Shown here one piece after another: positions 20,901-35,132 of a DNA stretch of 64,000 nucleotides; the stretch's first letter is position 1, and each line of letters opens with the position of its first letter. Position numbers and translations under genes: made by a program. The DNA lies in the NCBI GenBank assembly GCA_013399855.1, contig VXAY01005172.1, positions 337,393 through 401,392 on the forward strand. The letters run 5' to 3'. This DNA comes from Oxyruncus cristatus (taxonomy: Eukaryota; Chordata; Aves; Passeriformes; Cotingidae). Below the pieces are notes generated by a model that saw only the letters and a program-made list of their open reading frames with translations, ran no database searches and had not been told where the DNA came from.

Positions 20901-23900
20901 CTACCAGGCTGACTTTGAATGTGGTATGGTCTGCATTCCTTTCAGAACAGTGAGGTTTGACTGGTTTTCACATCATGACTGTATTCTTTGTTATGTACAG
21001 CATAGCATTCCCTGAAAATAGCTAGAAAATAAAAAATAAAACCGAAGAGTGGCATATTAAACACAATCCGACTCTTTTTTCTCCCTAGGACATCAGAGCT
21101 GATGCCGCAAACCAATAGTTTCTTCCCTTATGAACAATGGCTTCATGTTAAAAACCAATAAATTACATGTTTATTTTTATAGGAAAATGTATGAGGATCA
21201 CATAACCCAGTATAAGGAGGTTTTGGAGGAACACCGCAAGAAGTACACTGAGACTCCTCTTGCCCAGAAGTTTTACAAAAAAAAGGAGGAAGTTGAAGAA
21301 ATCCAAAAGAGAGTTTTGAAACGCTGTGAAAAATACAAATGGAAAGAAGACGCTTCTTTGGATATTTCGGGTACTGCTCTTATCAATGCTTTCACAGTAA
21401 AGCCTATTGGCAGGGCATTGCACATTAAAGGTGCCATACAGAAACCCTCTCGTTTTCCACACTTTCCTTTAAGCTGATAAAATATATTCTTTGTGTTACA
21501 CCATTTTTAGGAAAAAAAATCTGTAGCAAATAAGAATTTAGAGTATATATAATAATATTCCTTCCTCCAACCCCTAAATGTAATGGGGAGGGGTTTGTCA
21601 TTGAGCTTCTTGGGGAAGCCTTTAGATCAAGGCTCTCAGAATTTTAAATTTAATTTTAGTATCTTTTTAGTGCATGTTGATGCCATTACTGTTACACTGC
21701 AGTTTCTGTTATCTATATTGAGTAAAGATAAGTGCTCCTGATCTATTAATTTATCTTGTATTCGTTAAGAAAATTAGGTTTGTTAATTAATATTCTAAAA
21801 TTAAATGTTGTTTCTGCAGAGGCTGTTCCTTTTAAATCTGTAAATGATTGGGCTATACACATGTATCCTTTATTTGTAATGTTTATGCGGTTAGCGGGGA
21901 AAAAAGTTTATATTTACCTTTCACAACTTTCTATTAGAAAGACTAATTATTTATGTATTTATCTTTAGAGTGGCAGCATCAGCATTTCTTTGTGAGAAAG
22001 GTCAAATAATACCCTTCAGTTGAAATTTATGGGAGCATTTTCCAGAGAGAGAATAAAAAAATTCACTTAATAACACATCCAGCAAAATTCTTCATTTAGG
22101 AGAAGCTTAATTGAAGTTAGATTTGAAGATTTAGCAAGGAAATGTAGATTTGCCAGAGCTTTCTGCAACTCTGGCATTCGCACTTACGGCACAGAGGGGT
22201 CAGGGTTCTGATGGCACCCCTTGCTAGAAAAAAAACCAAACATGTTGCTGAAATATATATTCCATAACATGAAAGTGCATCTTCGAAGCGAAAAACACAG
22301 GAAATGTTACATCTTGCCGCAGTTGCTTCACAAGAATCCACCAAACTGAAAAAAGAAGCGGAAGAATTAGAAATTAAGATTGATTCTTTAAAAAAGGTAA
22401 CTGTATTTTAATTTCATTTGCTAGAAATTCACGTTATGCAGTTGTCCATCCTGCCACTAGATTTTCTGAAACATATATATAAAAAAAAAAATAATAAAAA
22501 AAAAAGTAGTGTGTTTTCAACCACACAGGCCAAGAGGATGATTCCAGTCTTATGTTTCTAAAGCCCTGTGTACGTTTTCTTAGAGAAGAGGGGTCCATGA
22601 ATGTAATGGCTCTCAAAACTTGCTTTCTGTTGACCTCAGTCAATGCCAGAGTTCCTGTCAAGGCACTGTGCCATGAGGACTTTGGTGTTATCTCAAGAGA
22701 AGACACTTGAAAGCAGAGCAGGGACACTCCTCAGTGAGCCCCAGGGCTTGAGTGTACAGCTTTCACAGGCCCGACTGGTTTTAAAGGATTTATTACAATA
22801 AGGATAATGGAAATTCCTGTTTTCCTTCTCTTTTTTTTCCCCTCAAATAAATGTGTGGTTATATAACCCTCAGAGATAAAACTGGCTGATTTTAGACAGG
22901 GGATTAATACAGTCCCACTGGCTAGAAGAAGCACTGATTTCAAAGGGATGATCTTCAAAAAATAAAAGGGATTTTACCAGGCAGAAGTCGGACCCAGTCC
23001 TCTGTAAGAGCTCTGTTCTAAGCCTGAGTAGCCCAGTAGGAGCTCCAGGTTCTGAACAGATGTGCAGAACCCATGTTCCAAAACTTCCATGTTTGTCCCA
23101 GTTTTTGCAGTTGGTCCAACAAAAAGTATTCCCTCTCTTTAACCTTGCTCTGATTATTTCTTCAGAATGTCTTGGCTGCAAAAACTCTACTACTGTGCAG
23201 TGATTCATCAGGTTTAGAAAACTTCTGCAGCACGTAGCTATAATAATTAAAATTTTGTCAATTTTTATGCTATTTGTTCTTTATCTTTTAAGACACTTGA
23301 AGTGGCTACAGAAGAGCAAAATGACTCTGAAATGATTGAAGGAAAACAGCAAAGAAGTCTCGAGAAGCCAGAGCAGTTTAAAGAAAGGTACACTTCAAAA
23401 TGATTTTTTCCCTTGCTTTATTCAGAGTAGTATCTCAGCATTACACAGACAGTGCTACAAAACACAAATTGTTGCTAAAAATGGAGTGGCAAGCTTCTCT
23501 AACCCTGATCATGTGATTTAATGATGCAATTTTAAAAGTTTTATATTTCTGGGTGTTAAGATGGTGGCAAATTTTGATTCTTGGAAGCTCAATGTATCCA
23601 AAAAATACTGTTCTAAAGTATTTTGTAGAAACCTTTTCTCCTCAGCTACTGCTGAGAAATCTGTGTGAGTAGTGTTACAAGTTTTGAATGCAACTGCAGT
23701 GACTGAGGAGTCAGAGATAAAATACATCAACTCCACCAAATGTATATTTGGGGAAAAGAGTCAGGGTTCCACACGTCAGTTGTCTTCACCTCTGAACTAC
23801 TTAAGAAATTTAACTCTTAGTTTAGTTCTTAAAAGCAAGCATGAGTGAAAGTTTCATACACAGGATTAATGGCTTAGTATATTAGTCAGCGATCATTTAC

Positions 23901-26900
23901 AGCTGGGACTCACTTTAATTTGAGCTCAATTACAATGACTGAAAATCACCATCGGGACTGTCTTGCACTTCACTTGGAGTCCTTGTGAATGCTGAAGCAT
24001 CTCCCATTGAGCTGACACTTTCAGACTGAAATCCATTTTAAAGGGAAAATATATCCAGGAGATTTGCCCAAGACGTTTTGTATCGTGGTGCACTGGAAAA
24101 AGAATCTTTTTTGGGCTTTAAGCAGGGATTTAGTGGAATACATCTATAGAAATGTATCATCCCTAAGATCCCTTCAAAAGGGATTTTTTAGTTCTTTAAT
24201 ATCTTCTTGCCTATGAATCATTAAAATGATCTTTTTTTTTTGGTTTAAGCCTTTACACCTGTTCTACCTCCTCATGTAAGCTTTTTGTAATTGGCAAGAA
24301 CAGAAACACGGGGAAGCAAGAAACCCTCTTGCTTTCACGACAAGGTTAAAAAAAAATAAGATGGGAAGCATTCCCTTTGAATTTTCAAAGAAATTCTTCT
24401 GTGTTCAGTCTGCAGAAGAAAAAAAAAACAATTAGAGACTTATTATAAGAGGCAGAGGTCTGTGCTCTGGGTATGGAAGTGTAAGAATCCTTCAGACAGG
24501 CTCCTTGTGGAAAGGAATCCCGGGGGTGCACCGCCAGACCTGCCATTTCCACATTTATCTCCCCGTCATGGAGCCCTTGGGTGCTCGTACCTCCACCTGG
24601 AGCTGTGTCTGGATTGCACACAAGCAGATCTTCTTGGTGCTCCTACTGAAGCAGTAATTCCATGGGCTGCACCATGGATAGAAGGTGGTGTAAACCTTTT
24701 ACACTACCCTCACTCACAGTGCCTTTTAACCTCCACGTATGCTCTGACGTGATATAGCAAGTGTTATCAGCCTAGAACCTGGTTATTAATTAACAAGTTT
24801 TCCTAGAGTAAATTTTAAAGGGGTTTGAAGGGTTTTTTTATGTCAAAGATACCCACAACAGAAAGGCCTGTAGAAAAGGGCATAAACTGTTTTTAAAACC
24901 CCTAATTGACATTAGTTTGTTAAAAGAAGTCTTCCCTAGGAAGCATTAAAGTAACTGTTTAAGTAACTACTGATGTTAAAAATGTGTGTATTATAAATCT
25001 GTGATCATAAACACTATGAGGGGAAAAAAACCCAAATAGACAATGTATTGAGAAAATGACATGTGAAATAAAACCTTTGCAGACCCAAGGCAATGTGCAA
25101 AAATACAACAGCAGAATGTGGGTACCAAAGGCCATAGTTCCTTGTGAGCCTGTCCTGCAGTCACTACAAAAATACTACTGAGCAAAGAAATCTTTGTGCA
25201 GAGGAGATATCTTCATCTTCTGCCACAAAATAAGCCAGAAAAAAAGGGAACTGTACTGTGAATCTCCATGAACTGCTCGGAAGCAGCATGAAACCAGCAG
25301 CATCAGGGGAAAGAACTAAAGAGAGCAACAAAAGCACTGAGCAGAACAATGTACAAATTAACAACCATGAAATACTTTAGAGGGCTACAAGACAAGAAAC
25401 CAACTTGCAAGTCAATTAATAGGTGCTGATTTATATGTTCTCCTTTGGGCAGGAGAATGATAGGGGTAAATGTTCTTTTAAAAGGCCTGGAACATTTTAG
25501 TTGGAAACACTCCTTGACGGCCAGTCAGTTGCTGATAAGGGGGAGTGCAAAACACAGGTTCCTCTGCTCATACCAGCTGTTCTCTCTGATTTGTGGGCTT
25601 TCATAGTTCACCAGTTACACTGACAATCATCACAGGTAAAAACTGCAAATCAAGAGTTCTCGTCAGCCACCAAATAGGACTCAACTCTTTTGAAGCCCTG
25701 GTCTTGATTACTCAATTAGAGATTACATTTATTACATAGAAAGGCTGATATCTTGAACTGTGCTATGGCATATATCATTTCCATTCCCTCTGATTTTCTA
25801 AAAGGCTTGAGAGAGCTATAATTCAGTTTTTCTGTAATTCTGTATTTATTTTTTTACAATTTGGTCATGTGTTAATTCCACTTCTTATGTTCCAAGTGAG
25901 AGCATTTTGCTAAAACTTCACATAGAAGATATTCCATGGCAGATTATTGCTGCTCTTTTGGTACCTTTGCATCACAAGAGATTAACTTTTACTGATCAAA
26001 GAAAAAACTTGGTAATATAATTCTTGGAAAAGTACTTAAAAAAGTTGTTCCAAGACTTCTAATGTAAACATATATGAAGAGGCAATCCTGTGTTCACCAA
26101 ACCTCATAAGCAGTTATTAGTTACTAGACATTAAAAGTCCTGCTTCCCAAAGGAATTGCTGGCATGCTCCTCATGAGAATACCAAACATGTCTTCAGGAG
26201 GGTCCTGTAAATACCACAGGAATCAGGTGTGATTCCTCATGTGTCTAATCAAATACACTTCATTCCCACTGTGAAGATGAAGTAATATTAATCTCTGGGC
26301 TTTGTTACGGTACAATGAAGAAACTGTTACTAAGGAAATGCCACTTTATTTTGCCTTAAGAATATCTTTTTTTTTTTTTTACACTTTAAAAAAGGTTCCC
26401 TGTTTTGCAGTATGGATCAAGATAAAGATTTTTTTATCTACTCAGATGTCTGCTAACAATGAAGCAGAGAAAGAAGACAAACGGTCTTTCTTGTTACTGC
26501 AATTTCAGCTGTTTTGAGCTTCAGTTTGCAGTTTGATTTTTCTTCCAGTTGTTATTAATTATGTCAGAGAAGACATGGTTTATTTTTCAACAGTGTTTTT
26601 GGGGAGGGAAGGGAGCACTTGTATTGCATATGCATAAAGTCTAACTGCTGGCTCTGTTACTTAGAAAGTGCATATTTAAGAGCTTCTGAGTCTGGCTGGT
26701 AACTGCCTTTGATACATTTTTCTGAATAGATATGCATTGTAAAAGAAAATTTTTTATGGAGAGTAAATTCAATGGAGAGTAAATCTAGAGTGGTCTGCTA
26801 GGCTTTATAGGAGCACATGGAAAGTGACTGCATGAACTTTTAAAAACACAGCTTGGTATCCTAAATTCTGTGGGGAAAAAAAAAAAAAAAAGGCAAAACA

Positions 26901-29900
26901 CCCCATCCCCAAACAACAAAAAACCCCCACCTTTATTAGACTGTCTATGGCAGCCCAGCTGATGACCTCAACCACTGCAGCCTTGTTCCACTGATCTTTG
27001 AATGATGATTGTGGTAAAGTGGCCAAATAAGCCACTTTGTTCAAAGTGAGGCAGTTTTAGCCAGAGTTCTGTGCTTAGCTGTGTTTTGATTCCTCCTTGT
27101 TTTTGTGCTCCCTGCATCTTAATTTAAAAGATGCACCAGCCATATACACGTCTTCTTTCCTGTAACAGTCATTCTTGACACAGGTTTATCTATAATCAAT
27201 GTAACTAACAGATACAATTTAAAAAAAAAATCTTTAATGTTCATAGGGGGTTTTTTTGATTGCTATGTCAGGTGGTATATGCTTTGTATAGTTTGTTAGG
27301 TCTCAGTCCAGCACAGCATCAGGTATATATGTAACTACATGTGAAAATGGTCCTTTTCATCAGAGTTACTTGACTGAGGTGCATTCACAGTTTTATGTGA
27401 GCACAGTTGTTTATGGATAGGAGTTTAATGTGTTGTTAGGCCCATGCATCTTAACCAGTGCTTCTAGTTGGTATTTTTTATTAGTGCTGCTGATTTTACT
27501 CCACACTATCTTATAAAGTGCACCCTACATTTTGTCTTATTTTTTGTTTACGGAACATTTCAAGAAGAACCAACAGACAGGGCTCAGTTTTTATCTGTTC
27601 TGACCACCATTGTTCAGTCAGTTACAGACCAGATGTTGTAGCTAGAAGCACAGAAGCACTAAGCAGGAATGCCAGAGAGAAAATAGAATAGAACTCCTTA
27701 TTTTAAAAAATGGTAAACGTTCCTGTGCCAAATAGCCACTTTACCCTTCATTGTTCTGCTAACCTCTGTCTTTCTCCACTGTAAAGGGCTATTTACCCTA
27801 CACAGATAATTACCCCACAAGTGAACACACTTGCTGCAGTTTTCTCTTTTGTGTATGTGTAGTGTGAGTATTCCAGGCAATCTCTGAGAGAGAGAGAGAA
27901 AAAGTGTTTTTAAATGTGAAAATGTGATTTCAGAACTACAATAATGATGTACTTTATTCAAAGTGTAAAACTCCAAACTACAAATTCTTTTCTTTGATAC
28001 TGACAAAATTTAAGTCGTCAATGTTCTTATGACTGGCTTATTACTACTTGGTGGTTTCTTTTTTTCAGTGATATTCTCTGTCTGATATTATTTAAAAAAC
28101 CCCTCAATTTTTACCTACTACTGGTGCTGAAAGTGGTAGAACCTCGCTGACAACATCCAACTCCCTTGAAAACTACATTTTCTTGAAGCAGTTATATTTC
28201 ATGGTTTCTTTTCTGTTGCAACTTAATGATTTTAAATTTAATTCTGTTTAGGATGTTTGAAGAGCCTGAACACCCACCTTTGCCAAAAGAGAAACATCAG
28301 CAGTGTAAACCATTACATGTCCTACACATTCCTCAGAATTTGGTTCAGTCTGTACAGAGTATTAGATTCTCAAATCAACAGCCAGAAACAGGTGCAGTGT
28401 GTTTAATGATCTCTCAGTGAGGATTTTGGATTATTTTTGTGTAAATGAATGGATAATGCACAATAACAAATCCAGTGAACTGCTCCTACTGTGACAGTTG
28501 AAGCCAGGTTTTCAGTGGAAGTTGGGTGCTTACCTGTCTTTGTGTTGAGGAAATCTTCTATGTCTGGTTCCTCTCTTACCTATGCAATGGGTAAAGTAAC
28601 ATTGACAGATACACCTGATGTATGGAGCCAGAAAAATCTGAAACATACCTTTAGCACTGCTTGCATTAGTACAGGAAATATTAGCTGACTATTATTTGAT
28701 TGATACTTTCATATTTTAGGATAATTTTCTTTTTGCTCTGTATTGAAAGGAAAATTTATAATCTTTGTTCCCAAGTTCAGTTTAACAATGCCATGCTTTG
28801 GATACTTAATCCTATCAACAATATTACATAATATTTGTTAATTTAGGGAGAGAAGAAAAAGAAAAACCAATGGAACTTTCAGTTGTCACCAGCAGTTCCT
28901 CCAGCCTTGCAGAAAATTTGTCAGAGGTATGTAGCTCTCCCACTGGTGAAAACATGAGGTTATATAATCTGGTTTATGTGGTGGCCTAAATTTAAAACAC
29001 TTCAAATATGCCTCATGCTATAATATCCTACATGAAACCTGTCAACCCCATAAACAGGGCACTAATCCTGGTACTCTGCTGTTACTTGGTAATGACAATA
29101 AAAATCTTTGGTGCCTTTTCATTGTGAAAATATGTGTGTTCTTGTAAAGCATTCTCATGTCAGACTTGAGGTGCTCCATCTTTCCAACTCGTTTTGTGTA
29201 ACAGTTTTTAAAATTTACCATAACCTTTGTAGATTCACTTGGTTTTATGTAGCAAATTTTTGGAACTCTTAAGGAGGAACATAGTCTTCTATTACTGATC
29301 ACTTGTCAGCCATCTACTCCATAATGAAGGATTAAATAAAGGACTAGGTGTGTAGGTCTGTCTACAGTTAACAGCTCAGTTCTGAGGTTTAATCAGAGGC
29401 AAAAATCTGCGCTGACAGGAAGAAAACCACAAATATTGCTTTGTACACTGCAAACATTGCTTTATACACTGCAGGAGTCCACAAATCCATTTTCTATCTC
29501 TCACTCATAAGCACATACTTCACATGGCACTTTTATGAAATGGTGAAGTATTTGTATCTTAAATATTCAAACACAATAAACCAATCCAGAAACAAGTTGG
29601 AAGAACAGCTTGAACAGTTGTGAAAACCACTAATAGTCTTGCTGAGAGCAAGGACACTGATAGGAGTTATAGATTGTTAAGGTATTGAAGGAGTATTCAG
29701 ATGAGGGAAGGCCATAAGAGACAAAATAAATAGTTTGTGATTGTGTTTACTGTGCAGAAGCTTGGGGAGGTTTCCATATCAAAGCCTTCTTTCTAAGGGG
29801 CACCTCACTGGATCTATTCAAACCCAAATTTTATTGAACAACAATAATCAAGCTAAAATGAAATAGAACCAGTTGTGATTTCCTTAAGAATTTCAAAAGG

Positions 29901-32900
29901 AACTGAAGGACTAAGCGAGGGAATCACTAAATGGTGTAGAGTGGAGCCCGTGGGAGAAGACAAAGTCTTCATAACATAAGACAACATGAAGGGCAGTGAC
30001 CAGGCTGAGTGGGACGAGGCCAGAAGAAATTTCAAGCAATTCTGATTTGTGACTGGCTGAGGGAGCTGGACATGATGAGGATGATGGGAGGGGCTGTTGC
30101 CAGGGTAATCTAGAGATGAGGCTGGGAATCTGGGACCTGGAATTGCACTTAGACAATACTGAGAAGCAGTAAGTCAAGGTTAAGAGAACTTTCAGAAAGG
30201 GTGATGGCAACGAGGAAAAGAAGATGGAGTCTGAGGCAAAATAAGATTGGAAGAAAGGTTGCTATGCTTCAGAGAAGGTGTGCTGTAAACTTCAGGACTT
30301 GAGTGGCAGACAGATAATGCAGAACCAGCCCTTTTGTCCCCTGCCATGAACTGAATTCAGTTTGATATATTTTGTAAATAAAAAATAAACCAGAACTAGA
30401 TGCTCCCTGTGCAATAATGTGTTATCTGATGCAGAGGCATAGAATCCTGGTGCCACTTTGTCCTTAAGGCACAAAGACACCCTAGATATAAGAGTTAGGG
30501 CTTCTGATCTGGTGAAAATCTGTGAGGTGGGAGTATTTCCATGTTTTCTGCAGTTTTTCAATCCACACAGGAGACCTGTGCTGACTGAGACTGATGTACG
30601 TGCTCACATTGGCCTTCAGAGGCAGAGACAGGCCTGACCCAGCCCTTTTTATGTTGAGAAGTAGCAGCAGCAAACCTGGATAGAGTTTGTAAATTACATA
30701 ACATTATTTGTGTCACAGAGAAGTTAATTATTCACATCTACTTATCAATGCTGTGACTAAGACTTTATAAAAAATTATAAAAGTGGTTTTGGGTATCATG
30801 CTGTCAAAATGTAGGTATAGGAAACATAGACAAAAAGACAGGTTTTTTTTTTTTGTTTTTTTTACATTGCCTGATTCTTAATTCCTGGTTAAAAGAAGGG
30901 ATTTCCACAGTCTAAGAAGAAATTAAAGAGATACTGTTGATGTGACAATTTCATTTGCTGCCTCATTTGAATTTTTCTTCTGTCTTTTAGATGGTTATTG
31001 ACACTGCAGGGACTAATAACCCACAAATTGCCCGAGTTCCATCAATAGCAAGCATACAAACCCCAATGAAATTCAGGTAACTTTAATAAAGTAATTTTCA
31101 CTCTTAAGGCTGAGGTTTTTGGAAATAATTCATAGTTAGACAAACAATAATTTTTGTCTTTTAGAGTGACAAATCCTCCAAAGCAGTTTACTTCCAGTCA
31201 GCAGTTTGAGAGTGAAACGGCAGTAATGGGTAAGGTACCACTGCAATTTTTTTTATAAGGCTGGATCATATAATTCTATGGACCAAATTTTCATTGTGGT
31301 ATTAAGAGGGCCATGATTTGTATTCCTTTCCCACCTTGATTATTTAGTTCAAACTTTGAGTATAGCAGACAGGCAGATTCACTCTGCATTGACCATTGCC
31401 AATGAAAGGAAGCTTCCAACATCTCCTGTAAATTCATACTCTAGTCTCAAATTACTTGGGTAAAATGAAATCCAGTCTCAAAATCTGCCCAGGAGGCATG
31501 AGAAAATGCAAAGAAAAGGGGTGTAATAAACCCAGTCATTTAGGAATCTGGAATCGTCACATTAAGATTATGAATGACAAAAATTAACTGGAGAAAAACA
31601 TACAGGACGTTTACAGAAGCAAAACAGGATAGCTAGAAACACACCTACAGTTTTTTGAGATCACAAGGCACTGAACTTCAGTTAAAATATTTTTTTTTTC
31701 TAATTTTACTGCCAATTTAGATGCGTGTAAAACGTTCGAATCTGTATTTTTTTATAAATAGGACACTACTTCTGTGTCCTGAAACAGTGTCCCTAACCCG
31801 CAGCACCCGAGATGCTGCACGACCTGAAGCTTAGAGCAGAAAGTCTGAGAACATTCCCTCTCGTTTCTCACCCTCCTTTAAACACTCGTCGCTATCACAC
31901 GGATGTGCTTTTTACATTGTTCCCACCTGGTTTCTATTGACTGGTATTAGCGCTCTGAGAGGGCAATAGCTGGATTAGACAGACACAGCACCCTCAGGGA
32001 ACAATGGGCAGCTTTGAAGAACGCACCAAACCACGTGAAGCAGCTTGAGTAATGCTCTGACAATAGTGACTAAGTGGCAGAACGAGAGGTAATTATTATG
32101 GACGTAGCCACAAAGTGGGTCGTTATGAAAACCACAGTCAGAACACTTCCTCAGCTATAGCAGTGCCAACTTAGTAAACCTTCCTCGGGGATACTTTCCC
32201 ACAGTGTAACTTTTGTGTACCTGTCTAAAAAGCTGCTGTAATACAGGCAGTGCTGTCTGTTTTTTGTACAGCAAACCAAGAGGCCAAACGTGGTGATAAA
32301 GAAGCAGATGAGCCGAAGGAACCTTCGCACATACCTCAAGTAAGCAAAGCATTTCTCATGTCATAAGTAATTCTTTACAGAGAGGGTAATCAGTCATTGG
32401 AATGGGCTGCCCAGGGAAGTGGTGGATTCTCCATCCCTGGAGGTTTTCAAGATGAGGCTGGACGTGGCACTTAGTTCCATAGTCTGGTAACCGCAGTGGT
32501 GTTGGATCAAGGGTTGGACTTGATGATCTCAGAGGTCCTTTCCAACCCGTCTGATTCTATGATTCTCTGATTCTATGATTCTAATTAATTAATTCATGAT
32601 AGTCAAAGTATTTTGATATATTTGAATGGGTTGGCAAGAGTTGAGTCTCAGAAATTGGCCAAGTGGCTCATTACAGGGCACACAACAGGTGAGGAGCCAA
32701 CCAATACCCTCTGCTTGTTAATACAGTGATCATTGTTCTTGATCACATCAGTGTTCTGAGGGTTTTTTTGCTGCCTTAACCATAGCCCATTTAGGATGAC
32801 TATCCTGTGCACATCATAGTTTTTGTATCAATTGGTGCATAACATTTTCATCGGTGTGAGCTGATGAAACATTAAAAAAAAGAAAAGACTGCATTTGAAG

Positions 32901-35086
32901 CTTATTTCTCACACAGAACTGTAATAAATAGGCTCAGTGCTGGCTCCATTGGCATTGCTTTTACCAGCTATGCCTGGACGTGAGGTCAAGCACACATAAT
33001 ATTCAAGTGATGTTCAAGCCAGTTGTCTTGCACATGTAGGTGGTATCAAGATGCAGAGGCAGCTGCTGAGCACCACACAGCCACTTGCTGCCTGCCCCCC
33101 TCAGTGGGATGGGGAACAGAGTCAGGAGGGGAAAAATACAAAACCTTGCGGGTTGAGATAAAGACAATTTAATAGGTAAAGCAAAAGCTGTGCATGCTGC
33201 TGAAACAGAATAAGGAATTAAGTCATTATGTCCTATCTACAGGCAGTTGTTCAGCCATTTCCAGGAACAGAGGGCTTCATCACTCATAACAGTTGCAGGG
33301 AAGGTGGATGTCATGACTCCAAACGTTCCCCTCTTCCTCTTTCTTCCCCACGACTTTCATTGCTGAGCACATTACAGGGTGTGCAGTACCTCTTTGGTCA
33401 GCTGGGGTCAGCTGTCCCAGCGTGTCCCCTCACAATCCCTTGTGCACCTCCAACCCACTCACCGGTGGGAGAGAAGCAGGAAAGTCTTGATGCTGTGTGA
33501 GCACTGCTCAGCAGTAACTAAAACATCCCTGAATAATTATCACTGCAGCCCCTATGCCATCTACTGTGAAGAATATGATCTTTACCCCAGCCCAAACCAG
33601 CACACAGCCACAACCAGCAGACAAGACCAAGTTTGAGATACTCCTCATCTTCTGTTGATTCACTACAGAATGATGCCTGAAACCAACCGGTGGAGAAGAG
33701 AGCCTTTAAAATAATATTGAAATTACGGAAATCATTTCAATAATATTGAAAATATGGCAATTGCTGCACTGAATCCAAGTGTACGTTCTCATTTACCTGT
33801 TTCTGAGGAAGCTGAAGTATCTCAGTCAACCAAAATCTGTTCTGATGCTGATGTCCCTTTAGCTCACTAGGGGGTATCAAGAGGACTCCAGTGTGACCTT
33901 AAACATTATGTTAAGACATACTTTAGAGTTACATCTTTTATTGAAAATGTTAGTTCACAAGTTTCTTTATTTTTTGGATGAAAATTTTAACTCACAGGAA
34001 GTGAGTTAATTTTAAATTGGGTAAGTTAAGGTTACAGTTTTAAGGATGGTGAATATGTCACTGTGAGCATTCTATTGAAATCCTTTTGTTTTTCATGAGG
34101 CATAACTAGACCTAAAGCATATAATGAACATATTTATAGGTAAATGGACAAATGATATTTTGGGTAATTTTATATGTTATAAACATTATTGTATATTTCT
34201 TTTTAATAGGATGTCCACACAAGTTTTAATCCAAATGAAGATAATCCTGGCATAGTAGAAGAAAGTGCAGAATCATTTTTAAGAGCACCTAAAACACCTG
34301 ACCTAAAGGGGAAGAAGATGCAGTTCTCTGAAACACCTCCATTCGACTTGTATGATTTCAACTTTTATTTTGATCTCAAGCAAAAAGTTGCATTGTTTTT
34401 TATTGTATGAGCATTCCTGCTGTTTTTGGAAGATACTGTAGAAAGAATGTTCTAGAAAATATGCCTGAAAATATTCAGTTGGGTTTTTTACCCTCAAGTT
34501 ATTCTAAGCATTTATTAGGTTTTCTTCTCACAATATCCTTTCCATTTGAAGATGTTTGATTAGAAATATGAGACACATTGTCTTTTCCTGGGGTAATATT
34601 TGTACCTCTGATTTCTATCTTTAAACAGGTTGTTTTTGTTAAAAGGGTAGGGAATTGGTAAGAACATCACCTTTGCTTTAAAGACTTGTGTTACCTGTTC
34701 TGTGATGCAAAAAGAAATTATTGACAGAAGCTCTGGGGATCTAAGAGGGCGAAAAAAAAACCAGACAAAGACAAAAAATAGAACAAAAAAAGCCATCATT
34801 ATTTAAAAAAACTATTAATATAGTTTATTCCTTTCTGTATTTTACAGCATTCAAAACCTAGGTTGTGAAGAAGGAACATCAAAATCTCCTGCTTTCTTTT
34901 CTCTCATGAACTTCTCCCAAAAATCACCTGGCTTTAACTTCTTTGGTTCTTCTGTGTTTGGGGCACAAAACTCATCTGATGAGGTAAAAATGATTACTTG
35001 TGAGTGCCACATTTCCACAAAGCAAAAATAAGCAAAGAAAACAGCACTGACAGTGAATGAGATTTTTCAGACTGGTTATCTTGTAA

Positions 35087-35132
<46 letters not shown>

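Larger units (their letters stand above)
16871..21182 (+). other. SIX6OS1 intron 4
   Basis: About 4.3 kb. It contains the longest CR1 fragment of the window (17074-17585) and the inverted pair of about 125-base segments at 18998-19125 and 20150-20274. No coding exon is needed here because exons 4 and 5 join in phase 2 and match human continuously. Confidence 0.7.

Noticed and set aside
21371..21477. Read-through extension of SIX6OS1 exon 5
   Set aside because: A good donor at 21371 and clear human similarity of the next exon show that the extra 35 codons are intronic.
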